Virus record (IMG/VR): IMGVR_UViG_3300031841_001392
Span: 1-52,949 of that record
DNA length: 52,949 nt
Source: a virus
Direction: 5' to 3' (one strand)
Part shown: positions 38,301 to 46,824 of the stretch, piece after piece
Layout of the letters: the number at the start of each line of letters is the position of its first letter
How positions within the stretch are numbered: the stretch's first letter is position 1
Position numbers and translations under genes: made by a program
Notes under the pieces: model-generated
Databases searched by the model: none
Told to the model about the DNA's origin: nothing
The model's input: only the letters and a program-made list of their open reading frames with translations

Positions 38301-41300
38301 CGTTGATATCTAATCTAAGACCAACGCGAGACCCATCAGGAACCTCTGCGTTTATTTTGTCTTTCTGGCTTTGAACAGCTAAAGCCTCAAACATCTCTTC
38401 TGTAGTGGCAGGCTCTGGAACAAAGTCATAAGGCTCAATTGTTCCCAGAACAACAGAATCATATTGCTGTCTGGTAAATTCCCCTGACTGCAATTTTGAG
38501 TAAGCATCGGCAACTTCAGGCCTAACCTCTGTTTGGGGAGCGCCTACAGCCCTTCTGCTAAAATCGGGAACAGACTGACCCTGCATCGCTGCGTCACGTT
38601 CTGCCTCTTCGCCGGTGGTGATGACTGTGCCGGGGGGTGGTTTGGCTAGGGTTCTAGATGCGGCCTTCTCTGTTTGAGCAAAGGTTCTTATCTCACCTCT
38701 CTGTCTACCACCTATGGTGCCTGAGCCTATGCCGCCGATAACCTCGCTGAAGGTATTGAACTGCTCGCCTCTAAGGGCTGAGACCATGTTCCTAAAGAAC
38801 CTAGCTATGCGCTCTACAAGGGATCTTGGCTTGCCCTGTAAAAGTTTACTGTCTTCTCTTGCTCGTCTGACTAGCTCGGCAACAGATTCTTCTACCTGAT
38901 CTACTGGGCTTAAGTCATTGTAGTTGTTTTGCGCCCACTTGAGGAATGTCTGTGGGTTGCCATCCCTGTCTTTGGTGGGGTGTATCTTTTTGCTTGCCGC
39001 CCTTGAGAGAAGATTCCATTCTTTGTTGGTGAACAGATCCAGCTTACGCATGGCATGGATCATTTCGTGATCTAGAAGAGCCAGCAATTCTGCCTCTACC
39101 TGAGCATCTGTCAGGGTTTTACCCTGCATAGCTTTGTCTATTGACAAGAAAATAGTATTTATTCTCGGGTCGTAGTAAGCCTCTGCTCTGTCCTCTGGGT
39201 CTGCCTGATCAGACCGAACAAGCTGGTACTTGGCCTCTCTAGCTAAAGCGGCCTCACCACCAATCACATCTGCATCTATATCGCCGCCCTGTCTAGGCCT
39301 TATGCCGTAAACAAGATTGCCCAGAGGATCTTTGACCGCTGTCCTGAGCGCATAATCTAGGCTTAGGCCAACGTCCTTCAAACCAAACCCTGTCATCACC
39401 TTCTTGATTGCAGAGCGTAATCGGTCAACGTCTACCGATGGCGCAGGCAGAGCGAGTGTTTCTTGTTGCTGCTCCACCACAGTCTCAACCGGAGCAACCG
39501 GCTTCACACCCTGCTTGGCAATGTCCTTACGCAACTCCTGCATAGACTCAGCGCCACTCTTGGTCGCTATATTTATACCTGTAGCGTCAGCTAGGGCTAA
39601 CTCGCCTGCATTCGGATTTTCTTGCAGGGTTTGGACAGCAGCACGGAACTGCGCCCCTGTGTACTTGGGCAGCTTGAATGTGGGCAGCTTGGTAGGCTTG
39701 TCAAATCGTGGCAGTGATCTAAGACGTTGATATAGCAGCCTAGCCTCAGCAACAGACAGATCGTTTATCGACTTGATAGTCTTCTTGCCAAGAATCCTAG
39801 ACGCAAGGTACTTGACCTCTGGAGACCCCACCTTGGAGGTTATGTTCTTTGCTTCCAACAGCGACTGCATCTCTTGGAAGTTGCCATCGACGTTACGCAT
39901 AACACCTTTTTCGACGGCAGCCTTGCCAGTGGCGTTGTTTAGTTGGTTGGCATAGACCCTAGCATCAGCCTCGGTCTTGAACTTGACCAGCTTAGGCGGC
40001 TTCTTCTTGGGGTTTGCCTTGATCTCAGCGTCTTTCTCTAGGACGGTCAGAGGCCTGCCCTGAAGCACCTCGCCTGCGCTGCTCCTGATAATAGGGTTGC
40101 CAGCTTTACTAAGATCAGCGTTGTACGTTTCTGTCTCTGGAAGACCATTTACCCGTGTATCGGTAAGGTTATATAGCTGGTCTTCTTTCAGTACGCTTCT
40201 GACTTCTTCAATGGTGAAGTTGTTTGTTACTGGCAGACCCTTACGCAGACGCTTCGCGTTGATGCGCTGAGAGGCAGTCATCTTGGACGGCCCTACACGG
40301 TTTTCTACCAGTGTTTTGACATCAGCAACCTCATCAAAACCACGGTCTTGTGTGGTCTCTGCTGCGCTATCTACGGCAACAGATGTGTAGGTGTTGGAGT
40401 CTGGGTGATTTACAGCGAAGTTGTAGGCTTGAAGTGTAGAAGCTTGATCTGTGTCATACGCTTCTGGAGATGTGGAGATAACAGCGTCACCGGCAGAAAA
40501 GACGTTGTCGTTGATGATTTCGTCATTAAGAAACCCAGCAAGAGCGAAGGCATCTTCTGAGTTGTTGAGTGGTATGCCGAACTGCTGACCAGAACTGTCT
40601 TGTACAGTAAAGACGGGAACGCCAGTCTCATCTAGCTGCGTGGTGTCTCCTAAAGCACCGCCAAACTCTTGTGGCAGGTTAACGGTAAATGAGTTGTCTG
40701 CTGACGGGAAACTATCACCCATTGTCTGGCGTATCTGTTGGGCATAGGCAAGCATCGGCTGTTTCGGGTATCGCCTTTGAATGCCTGCGGTAGGCTCTGC
40801 GACAGTGGTGATCTGCAAACCTGTCTGCTGAGGCACACCATTTACAGAGGTAATCACCTCGCCGCCACCGGGAACCTCAACAAAGGTTGTGACCTGCTCT
40901 GTAGGCTTACCCTTGTTTCTTATTCTGGTCTTTTCTTCTGCTTGAAAGGTCTGTCCTGATGCATCAGATATGTTAACTATTCTTGCGGGAGTCTTTAACT
41001 TGGTTGTGAGCGCCCTGCCTGTAGGTGGAGCTATCTGAGCGGGATCTACCTCTGCTCCAGCAGCCTGCCTACGGGCCTCAGCGGCAGCCTTTACGTCTAG
41101 ATTAGACTGAGCGTCTATACGAGCTTGTTCTGCAAGGTCTTTGGGTAGGTTTGCCTGTCTTTGATTCTGGGCATCTTCTAGGTCTTCTCTTTTCTTTCTC
41201 TCTGCTTCTTCTGAGGACTTGAAGGCATCTTTGTTGCGCCTTCCAGCTACAGCGTTCAAGACTAAGTCAGCGCCTGCGCCGATAGCACCGCCTACGGTGA

Positions 41301-42138
41301 AGTCATCCATCAGGTTGCCACCACCAATCTCCAGCGCCTCGTTGTATACGCCCTTTTCAACAGCGTCTTGCAACAGACTTGCGGTTACTTCCTGAACGCC
41401 CTCAACCGTGCCTGACATCAGGGCTGACCTAAGACGTTGACTGATGCCAGAAGGTAGCTGATCACCCGCTTCTAGGCCTCTAAGCCTACGCAAAAGCCTT
41501 ACAGGCGTAGCAAGCTCTGACAAGCCCACCATAGTGCCGCCGACAATGGCAGCGTCTTCTTGCCCCTCAGAGACATCAAGGCCTGCGTCACGGGCAGCTT
41601 GTATTCTTTGTGCTTGGTCACCAGCACCTGTGCCTGCCGCCAGTGTGCCAGCGGCTCCTAGCTCGGCAGCCTGAACTGCTCTGCTTGCTTGTATGCCCTT
41701 GCCAGCTAGACCAGCAAGCCGCACCGCTGCCGTGGGAGTAAAGAATGATGCAAACGAGCCAACGCCCTCGCCAAACTTGGTAAGCCATTGGTCTCTATAG
41801 GCGGCATCGGCTCCCATAGACTCTTCTATTGCAGCACGGCCTTCTCTTGCAGCGCGAACCAAGTCGTTCTCTTCGCCGCTATCTATTAAGTCCTCAAGGC
41901 CTATTGCGTTGGTGCCTGCATCCGCAAGCTCTGCAAGACCTTCGCCAGCAGACAAGAACGCATTGGCAAAGCCTCGGCCTACACCCTTAGCAGTTTCTAG
42001 CGCCTGACCGGCTGCGGTTCTTTCTCTTTCGTAATAAGCCTGAAAAAGCTCCTCAGCATCTTGAGGCGTTGGAGGGGAGTCGCCAGTTACACTAATAGTT
42101 TCGCCGGTAACAGTGTCTGTCAGGGTGTAATCTGGCAT
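32287..42138 (-). CDS. Giant polyvalent virion protein (3283 aa), LPD38 C-terminus
   Basis: Probably ejected with the DNA. It is a chain of modules. (1) 1-1190: Gly/Ala-rich and coiled-coil regions and a zincin-like region with LLDHEMIHAMRK, the HExxH motif at 1024-1028. (2) About 1191-1424: a large polyvalent-protein domain containing VGFDPRRHSYFYDRKTGEPV. (3) About 1425-1853: an ASCH-like domain (NYAELIVSGQKKYETR, from about 1437) and a domain with HDAFGHGIEGAGFRARGEEN (about 1760). (4) About 1854-2400: a DUF7178-like domain (NLTMQQAAAVAANLSPQKDW; VTIDTHAVAAGLLKP). (5) About 2401-3283: a helical C-terminus of LPD38 type with FLNARIQGLDVLAR. FSRR or FSRS marks each boundary, at about 1191, 1424, 1853 and 2400. 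Such proteins deliver effectors or anti-defence enzymes early in infection. Domain names are from memory; the HExxH and FSRR motifs are directly visible. Confidence 0.85.
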   Translation of the reverse strand: MPDYTLTDTVTGETISVTGDSPPTPQDAEELFQAYYERERTAAGQALETAKGVGRGFANAFLSAGEGLAELADAGTNAIGLEDLIDSGEENDLVRAAREGRAAIEESMGADAAYRDQWLTKFGEGVGSFASFFTPTAAVRLAGLAGKGIQASRAVQAAELGAAGTLAAGTGAGDQAQRIQAARDAGLDVSEGQEDAAIVGGTMVGLSELATPVRLLRRLRGLEAGDQLPSGISQRLRSALMSGTVEGVQEVTASLLQDAVEKGVYNEALEIGGGNLMDDFTVGGAIGAGADLVLNAVAGRRNKDAFKSSEEAERKKREDLEDAQNQRQANLPKDLAEQARIDAQSNLDVKAAAEARRQAAGAEVDPAQIAPPTGRALTTKLKTPARIVNISDASGQTFQAEEKTRIRNKGKPTEQVTTFVEVPGGGEVITSVNGVPQQTGLQITTVAEPTAGIQRRYPKQPMLAYAQQIRQTMGDSFPSADNSFTVNLPQEFGGALGDTTQLDETGVPVFTVQDSSGQQFGIPLNNSEDAFALAGFLNDEIINDNVFSAGDAVISTSPEAYDTDQASTLQAYNFAVNHPDSNTYTSVAVDSAAETTQDRGFDEVADVKTLVENRVGPSKMTASQRINAKRLRKGLPVTNNFTIEEVRSVLKEDQLYNLTDTRVNGLPETETYNADLSKAGNPIIRSSAGEVLQGRPLTVLEKDAEIKANPKKKPPKLVKFKTEADARVYANQLNNATGKAAVEKGVMRNVDGNFQEMQSLLEAKNITSKVGSPEVKYLASRILGKKTIKSINDLSVAEARLLYQRLRSLPRFDKPTKLPTFKLPKYTGAQFRAAVQTLQENPNAGELALADATGINIATKSGAESMQELRKDIAKQGVKPVAPVETVVEQQQETLALPAPSVDVDRLRSAIKKVMTGFGLKDVGLSLDYALRTAVKDPLGNLVYGIRPRQGGDIDADVIGGEAALAREAKYQLVRSDQADPEDRAEAYYDPRINTIFLSIDKAMQGKTLTDAQVEAELLALLDHEMIHAMRKLDLFTNKEWNLLSRAASKKIHPTKDRDGNPQTFLKWAQNNYNDLSPVDQVEESVAELVRRAREDSKLLQGKPRSLVERIARFFRNMVSALRGEQFNTFSEVIGGIGSGTIGGRQRGEIRTFAQTEKAASRTLAKPPPGTVITTGEEAERDAAMQGQSVPDFSRRAVGAPQTEVRPEVADAYSKLQSGEFTRQQYDSVVLGTIEPYDFVPEPATTEEMFEALAVQSQKDKINAEVPDGSRVGLRLDINAYKNFGTWVPTIHDQKGKSISHMATASIKNADFTMLRERAGRDPKNLQEDARSVMEGKNKFPFAQIMGDFVNRDPEQTASLAEEFINSPDWVQVGFDPRRHSYFYDRKTGEPVTFAEEVIQVGPLVLAKNATKNVLPSGEQFETLFSRRAPTEAEMGINVRTDGDTNYAELIVSGQKKYETRDKDSLRPYVGKRIGIVETGSGPAKLVGYATVGEPIEVGEVEFADSRDQHLVPEGSKFDIKSGQSKFLYEMIDPEQLAQPIDASGTKGIVARNISNLGGDNVRPQRGRDGRGRDQARSVAPTEDQGASRTPLEGAPIRAGATGPDPAINAAAERYAETYGIPLARQSEYVRVDPERATRIAQAYEEMADDPTDPNVRDAYEDLARQTRNQYDALIDEGFEFDFYDSDTDPYDGNPYNAMRDLRSNKRMSVYGTYDGYGTLDDFYNDIGDPNRVMLRDTGLRWKDQLGREQIVTNNDLFRAVHDAFGHGIEGAGFRARGEENAWQAHAKLFTGPALQALTSETRGQNSWLNYGPYGEQNQGAGVLDTVFADQKMGLMPEWTSREGRDGFEESPMFSRRAAEQGGIEGNVSTRYPTAARSKEDPLEDLLVNDYETFLADGKVFGKNMELIKDANLYPILQKSKDLRSDKQKAEAFVELVKNNLLNIYDRVPADTRNNSKVWYKGANALVRRFAERHNLTMQQAAAVAANLSPQKDWYQNASLAERTIDTFFDHAGQPFTPEMKARAEEIFFHDGISAKGQARNREMLNLIGSSSLDQVLDKFNEPGQGEQLGAMWIRTFDQTYNDPSYRIVSPDGRLLDYAKNSDGSNSKVAWGSLTEIAKSIKALRETDIDTISASLGSANKVRNFYNNIFDPDSDLGYVTIDTHAVAAGLLKPLGGSAFEVSHNFGTKGSSSSITGLNGVYSIYEEAYRRAAKERGVLPREMQSITWEAVRGLFRPEYKSQNSNVEVVDNIWKQYNKKQITLDQAREAIYEHAGQIKPPDWERSDGGIPEGDQAATYERKLSDGGVPRPRPDSASRRRGRGDAAREVQTEDVGLPFNLLDKYKRREVIGQSEVDRVVADNLQIAENRPAGTVPRFNPGADRYAQAVAADPDKGQELSDSEMPAFSRSNAPEINPAAQAAIDNVVADLPTNTPGQTYLNVLDQGPIAKWLTKAKQAAVNRYAQLENYQGMLGNLLADSSSLAAALMADRSNAITAAALQYGVPVYTGGMTKIADFNHTNSRGETKKIRGLIDLMSMLYTKEHGSLEQMAQAYSIAKRSERLRAKGIAVPGTPADHAANIATAESFLDENGNSIIKDWYDAWQDYNGYTVQFLKDTGVVDAETAEMWQDQSDYVPFYRQVEGADTPNAPNIFGGLTASADLKAIKGSEKEVNVPLLEAISMNLNAAISMGMKNVAQQRIVRDMRNIGLAREVKPGQNTTGEAVVTFKVNGNRRKFIVDDPLIYESLTVEPAGGVEREVSKILGFPSRFLREMVTREPGFVIANMLRDSLSAFVTSGSSFVPIADTIAGYAEGMEKLERTGVVGGYDYKNDPENIGEYAGKILQKRNKNVDQRGLLSKFFIGGWDLLGQATTRSDAATRNAVYNDVLARTGNEAEASYQAMEVLNFGRRGSSPVMRLVTATIPFLNARIQGLDVLARAGTGKSSANRDLSRSQAAMSFIARGSLIAASTAIYYTMVSDDEQYKEQTEEIKDNYWLIPTPSGVPVRIPIPFEVGLIFKTLPERIIDSYNEGTTAREAQQSIGRAVFGTLGVQPPQAVTPIMEAYMNYDLYTGRPVTPVFIDSSLPPELQELASTTEVAKNMAKVLGISPIKLDHLMKGYGGTIGSYILGMADYGLRDSFLQGDNRAVLAGTDVSQYPIIRRFFASEFGGGNKEDFYEMWDYIKRTENAAKLLQDQGRFDELESFLVNKKQFIGLRKQLQPTASALADLRKQRRTLLKSDLTADQKQEQMRFINTQEQYYLSIVPQLERYIELPTATETIANRISNLF

Positions 42139-42140
42139 TA

Positions 42141-44426
42141 CTAGTTGATCACATAACGAGAGGTTGCTGAACTTGGTGTAGCAGCCTCCGCTGCGCTGAC
42201 AGTAGGATCTTCGGAGGTAGCAAGGGCGGCAGTCATGTCGATGCCAGCCTCCTCAGCTAGTCTTTGTATGATTTGATTCTTCCTTGCTGTGTATTCTGGG
42301 CTGCCAACAAAAAGAGGCTTGCCATCTGGCCCTGTAGCGCCCTCTAGAAGTGATTCGGCGGTCTCGACAATTCTCTTTTGCTCAAGACTCATACTTGTCT
42401 TGCTGGATCTGTCTGCAAGAGAATCGTAGTACTTAGCCCGTAAAGCCCTGTCACGGGCCTTCTCACGCACATCCTGTGCAGCAACGCCTGCTTTAGACAG
42501 ACCCTCTGCTAGGTCACCCTTAGCAATACCAGCGCCAAGCTGTATCAGGGCAGCACCAAGAGCTTCTTTCTTGGCAAGCTCTTCCTTGCTCATAAGGCCA
42601 GCCTCACGGGCAGCCCTAGCCTCTTGTATGTAACGATCCGCTGCTTGCTGCGCTGCTTCTTGATCAGGGGCGGATGTCTCCGCTACTGCTGCCTCTGCGG
42701 CTTTAGTTGTTGCGTCATCAGTTCCTGCTACGGCAGCGCCGTCTTTTGCCTCTTTTGCCTCTTTGGCTAATCTTTCAGCTTCTAATCTTTCCTCACGAAG
42801 CTGTGCCGCCTTTAAGTTACGTCCTCTTGGATCTCCTGCTGGCCCCGTGTCAAAGAAACTAGGATCTGCCTTTTTTCTTCTTCTTGTAGATCCTCGTCTG
42901 CGGTCAGGCTTTGGTTGAGCAGCCAGCCTTTCTTGTGCCATACGCTCTGCTGTAGCAGGATCAACCTGAAAGTCCTTAACCATTTCAGCAACTTGGCGGT
43001 TATATTCTCTTGTGCCGTACTCTGGCAGACCCAACCCAGATATCTCATCAGTTCTAGACTCAAGATTCTTTGCACCACCCATCAAGTAGTTAAGACGATC
43101 AGTAACAGCCGATCCGGGGTCTCCAGCAGCCCCTCTAGACTGTCTTAAGATGTCTAGTGAGCCGCTTATGTCGGTGGTAGGTGGTATCTCACCCTTGGCA
43201 GCGTCTTCTATGATCGCAGAAACAGGGTTGTTATCTGTAGTGATCAGGCCTTTTGGGTCTACCTTGGTGTTTTCTGCCATGCGAATGACATCACCTGTTT
43301 CAGCCTGCTTTCTTGTGGGCTGTCGTGCCACAAGCGGCAATGCATTCTCTAACTCTGGAAGCGTTGATACACGGGTTTGCCTAATAATATCGCCAACCTC
43401 TGGTGTCTCTCTTCCACCAAAGATGCCGGTCATTAGTTCTGATGGTGTCTGCGGGGGTATTGGCAAGAACTCAGTGGTTGTCTTAGTCGCTCTTTCTCTA
43501 GGAGCATCCATGTCCGGGCCTGCTGGCATCGGCATCTGTATGTTTGGTGTTGGTGTTGGGAACTGTGTCGCCCCACTTTCACCTTGACGCAGATTTGCCT
43601 GCTCAATCATCGCTGTGATTTGATCGGGGGTGTATTCGGTTCTAGACTCAATTTTAGCCATTGGGGCAAGTATTCTTGACCGCATAGCAGGGTCAGACAA
43701 ATCAATCTCCGCGTCGGCATCTATTCCTAGCTGTCCTGAGATGTAATCAATATAGCTTTGTGTCTCATTCTCTGATGGAGGGGCAAACCTACTCACCAAG
43801 CCGCGAATAGAGTCGATATCCCGATCCCTGCCATACGTTGTGAGAACCTTGTCAGCAGCGCGAACCCCGTACATGGGGTCTTCAAAGCTTATAAATCCAT
43901 CTTCAGCGCCGGTTTCTCCAACAAAACCTTGATTATACTGCCTGATGTTGAACGGGTTATTTATTCTTTGACCAATAATAGATGACTGTTCAGGAGCTTG
44001 ATTAATTGGGAACGTAGCCATTCTACCTTCAGCCATACGAATAACCCCGCCTGCCGCCATGCCTTGTGGGGGCATAGGCTGCTGCATAGGCTGCTGCGTA
44101 GGCGCTTGAGGCATCGGCTGACCCATAGGGGGTTGTGGCATAGGGCCGCCCTGCGGCATAGGCATAGGGCCGCCCTGCGGCATACCCTGCTGGGGCATCA
44201 TTGATGCTATGCCCTGCGGCTGAGGATTAACTATTTGCTGGGCAACTGTACCTTGAGGTTGTTGCTGCTGCCTAGCTTCAAACCGCTTACGCATGTCGCT
44301 ACGGCGCTGTATCTCGCTGATGACAAGGAACTGAGGCACCTGTGGATTAGGTGTCTGGGCTAACTGCTGTAGCGCCTGATCAGGCAACCCTTTTACGTCA
44401 TCCTCTAGCTGGATTAGGTTCTGCAT
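42141..44426 (-). CDS. Internal virion protein with peptidoglycan-hydrolase-like domain (761 aa)
   Basis: N-terminal helix pair (MQNLIQLEDDVKGLPDQALQ) and a Gln/Pro/Met-rich linker (about 60-125), then a domain at about 150-290 with INNPFNIRQYNQGFVGE, SFEDPMYGVRAADKVLTTYG and SRFAPPSENETQSYIDYISG. That NNPxNIR...GxRA...APPxENxT pattern recalls phage virion proteins of the structural P5 type that resemble lysozyme or transglycosylase folds, so it may open the cell wall during ejection. The rest is a long helical, Lys/Glu/Ala-rich part. It is encoded just before the giant protein (2-nt gap) and after another ejection-like protein. Confidence 0.72.
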   Translation of the reverse strand: MQNLIQLEDDVKGLPDQALQQLAQTPNPQVPQFLVISEIQRRSDMRKRFEARQQQQPQGTVAQQIVNPQPQGIASMMPQQGMPQGGPMPMPQGGPMPQPPMGQPMPQAPTQQPMQQPMPPQGMAAGGVIRMAEGRMATFPINQAPEQSSIIGQRINNPFNIRQYNQGFVGETGAEDGFISFEDPMYGVRAADKVLTTYGRDRDIDSIRGLVSRFAPPSENETQSYIDYISGQLGIDADAEIDLSDPAMRSRILAPMAKIESRTEYTPDQITAMIEQANLRQGESGATQFPTPTPNIQMPMPAGPDMDAPRERATKTTTEFLPIPPQTPSELMTGIFGGRETPEVGDIIRQTRVSTLPELENALPLVARQPTRKQAETGDVIRMAENTKVDPKGLITTDNNPVSAIIEDAAKGEIPPTTDISGSLDILRQSRGAAGDPGSAVTDRLNYLMGGAKNLESRTDEISGLGLPEYGTREYNRQVAEMVKDFQVDPATAERMAQERLAAQPKPDRRRGSTRRRKKADPSFFDTGPAGDPRGRNLKAAQLREERLEAERLAKEAKEAKDGAAVAGTDDATTKAAEAAVAETSAPDQEAAQQAADRYIQEARAAREAGLMSKEELAKKEALGAALIQLGAGIAKGDLAEGLSKAGVAAQDVREKARDRALRAKYYDSLADRSSKTSMSLEQKRIVETAESLLEGATGPDGKPLFVGSPEYTARKNQIIQRLAEEAGIDMTAALATSEDPTVSAAEAATPSSATSRYVIN

Positions 44427-44429
44427 CGA

Positions 44430-46316
44430 TTATCCTCTGCCTAGAGCATTGTAGAGACCTACACCACCAATGCCTGCGCCGAGAAGCTGCTGACCAGTGG
44501 ACGGTTGAACGCCATAGCTCGCCATAGTGCTACCGGGAGTGACGGGCAGACCTTGAAGCATGTTGCTGAAGAATCCAATCTGCTCTCTTGGGAACGCTTG
44601 CTGACGCAAGAAGTCTTGATAGCCCATGTCCAGACTACGCTGACCCATGCCTCGCTGTATCTCACCAGCAGCCTGCAAGTTTTGTAGCCTGTCAAAGGCC
44701 ATTGCCTGCTCCTGTCCACCGAGCGAGCTAAGTAGTCGCGCTGCGTCAAGTGCTTGACCTCTGCCAGCTTGATCAGCCTGTAGCCCTGCAAGCCCAAGCT
44801 GCGCTCTATCTTGCGCTGAACGGACGTTAAACTCTCTAGCAGCCATTGCCGCTTGGTTTTGAGCCTGATCCATACGCTCTTGAGTTTCTTGTGCAGAAAG
44901 ACCCAAGCGAGCAGCTTCTTGTTTTGCTTGCTCACGGGCTTGGAATACCGCTCTGGCTTCCTGCTGTTGAGCCAAAGCCATCTGCTGGTTTTGTCCAAAC
45001 GCATCAGAACGGAAACGCTGCGCTGCTTGATTGGCAGCCTCTTGCTGCTGTTGCGCTGACAAACCAAGTTGAGCAGCTTGTTGCCGAGCCTTTTCTCCAG
45101 CTTCAAATGAACGCTGGGCAAACTGCTCTGCTTGAGCGGCCCCCTCCATTGTTTGACCAAACGCTCCTTGACGAAACTTTTCTTGAGCTTGTCGAGCTGC
45201 ATCTGCTTGTTGTTGAGCCGTCATACCAAGCTGAGCAGCCTGTTGTCTTGCTTGCTCACCAGCTTGGAAAGAGTCAATTGCCATCTTTTGTTGCGCTTGC
45301 CGCGCCTGCTCAGTAGTGCCAAATGCAGCCTGCCTAAGCTGCTCTGCTTGTTGCAGCGCTTGTTGTGCTTGAGTACCAGTTTGCAAACCAAGCTGTGCTT
45401 CTTGAAGCCTTGCTGCTCTATCGGCCTCAAAAGCTTGTTGCGCTTGATCAAAAGCTGCGCGACCACCTGTCGCTTGAATGTCTTGAAGCTGCTGACCAAG
45501 GTTTCTTTCTCGCTCAGACTGCATAACAGCTTCACGATAACCGCCGAGACCGCCAGCCTGTGCTGCTTGTTGGGAGATATTTGCCGCTTGCGTATCAGAA
45601 GCTCTTCTTGCCTCTCTTTTCTCTATATCGGTCACAAGCTGCTGATAAGGATTCATGTAATCCTGAATTGTAGCCGTGTCTGCAACAGTCCCTGCTTGGA
45701 AGCCGGGGCCAAAGTCACCTTGGCCCGTATATTGAGATTGCAGGTCTCTTGCAGAGTAATCTTGCCCTAACTCACGGGCCATGTATCCGGGGTCAAAAGA
45801 CCCAGCCTGATAGCCAACCGTAGAGGTTTGGGGATCAAAGCCGGAATCTCTAGTGCCTGCTGTGTAGCCAGATGCTATGGTTCCGGGAGTGTACGTTGGA
45901 TCAAGGGTTCCTGCTGTGAATCCTTGGGTCAGGCTTGCGTCTGTAGGCGCTTGGTAGCCAGAAGTTATGGTGCCAGCTTGATAATTAGAGAATTGCTGTT
46001 GAGGATTAAATCCAGAAGCAATGTTCATCCCCATGTTGGTTGGTTGAAAACCTATCTGAGTGGCAATGTCGCTTGCTGATCTGATTTGCTGAGGAGTGCC
46101 AGCGCCAGCAATTTCTGCCATGCCCTGCATTGCAGTCGTTTCAAACGGATTGAAGTCCTGTATCCGCTGACCCTGATACGTCTCGTATGGTCGAGTACTT
46201 TCGTACACTGTTCGACCAAGCATCTCCTCGTAGAAAGGCTTTGCATACTCAGGGAGATTTGTTTGTGTTACTACGCTCTCGGTTTGTTGAGGGCCGCCGC
46301 CACCACCTTTACTCAT
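44430..46316 (-). CDS. Gln/Ala-rich repetitive internal virion protein (628 aa)
   Basis: Starts MSKGGGGGPQQTESVVTQTN then LPEYAKPFYEEMLGRTVYES, a start I recall in many marine phage ejection-like proteins. A beta/Gly-Thr region (about 95-205) contains ASGYxAGTxD-type repeats. From about 225 the chain is an extended Gln/Ala/Arg helix with repeats such as ARQAQEKFRQGAFGQ and EKARQQAAQLGLSAQQQ. This makes a long coiled coil, as in trans-envelope tube proteins. It overlaps the preceding gene by 8 nt. Confidence 0.72.
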   Translation of the reverse strand: MSKGGGGGPQQTESVVTQTNLPEYAKPFYEEMLGRTVYESTRPYETYQGQRIQDFNPFETTAMQGMAEIAGAGTPQQIRSASDIATQIGFQPTNMGMNIASGFNPQQQFSNYQAGTITSGYQAPTDASLTQGFTAGTLDPTYTPGTIASGYTAGTRDSGFDPQTSTVGYQAGSFDPGYMARELGQDYSARDLQSQYTGQGDFGPGFQAGTVADTATIQDYMNPYQQLVTDIEKREARRASDTQAANISQQAAQAGGLGGYREAVMQSERERNLGQQLQDIQATGGRAAFDQAQQAFEADRAARLQEAQLGLQTGTQAQQALQQAEQLRQAAFGTTEQARQAQQKMAIDSFQAGEQARQQAAQLGMTAQQQADAARQAQEKFRQGAFGQTMEGAAQAEQFAQRSFEAGEKARQQAAQLGLSAQQQQEAANQAAQRFRSDAFGQNQQMALAQQQEARAVFQAREQAKQEAARLGLSAQETQERMDQAQNQAAMAAREFNVRSAQDRAQLGLAGLQADQAGRGQALDAARLLSSLGGQEQAMAFDRLQNLQAAGEIQRGMGQRSLDMGYQDFLRQQAFPREQIGFFSNMLQGLPVTPGSTMASYGVQPSTGQQLLGAGIGGVGLYNALGRG

Positions 46317-46824
46317 CTCTTAAACTCCTCTCGTAAACGACATATGATCGCTCAAATCCGTCTTGCTGAAGCCATTTCCAGAACCCCATCCTAGCAGTAG
46401 CTTCTATGCCGTCACAGTTATTATCTATTGCCCAGTCAGTAAATCGCTCAAGCATGTCCCAAACCCAGTCGTTGAATTTGGCACCACCCAAAAACTGTAT
46501 CGTAAGCATCCTTTTTGCCGGATAAGACACCAGTTCTGTAGTGCCTACCCCGTCTATCTTGTGATCTTCGTCAAAAGCTAGCCATAGGTGCTGATGACCT
46601 AGCTTTATGGACTGAAGAAGTGAATCCTCATTCCACCTGCCCTTTGATCTTGCTACCGCTTTGAGTAGCTGTCCTCTGACTTCAGGCCACAACGTCTCTG
46701 CATAATTAGGCGGCACCATTGTGATTGTGTGAGTAACTTCTCTTGGCGCTGTCTTGCTACGCACCTTTGGCTCACGGGATATATCCCTAACCCTTGTTTC
46801 GTCAAAGCTTAACAATTGGCTCAT
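46309..46824 (-). CDS. GNAT-like virion protein, T7 gp13-like (171 aa)
   Basis: Alpha/beta protein with HLWLAFDEDHKIDGVGTTEL, TIQFLGGAKFNDWVWDMLER then ATARMGFWKWLQQDGFERSYVVYERSL. The strand-helix-strand order and the final GFWKWLQxDGF pattern are as in GNAT acetyltransferases; similar proteins sit beside ejection proteins in T7-like phages (gp13 class). The acetyl-CoA loop is not clearly conserved, so it may be only structural. ATGA-coupled to the gene upstream. Confidence 0.68.
   Translation of the reverse strand: MSQLLSFDETRVRDISREPKVRSKTAPREVTHTITMVPPNYAETLWPEVRGQLLKAVARSKGRWNEDSLLQSIKLGHQHLWLAFDEDHKIDGVGTTELVSYPAKRMLTIQFLGGAKFNDWVWDMLERFTDWAIDNNCDGIEATARMGFWKWLQQDGFERSYVVYERSLRDE

Noticed and set aside
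45132-45770. Rightward 212-residue frame inside the Gln/Ala-rich virion gene
   Set aside because: It is the antisense shadow of CAG/GCT-rich repeats (Leu/Ser/Cys-rich) and has no ribosome site.
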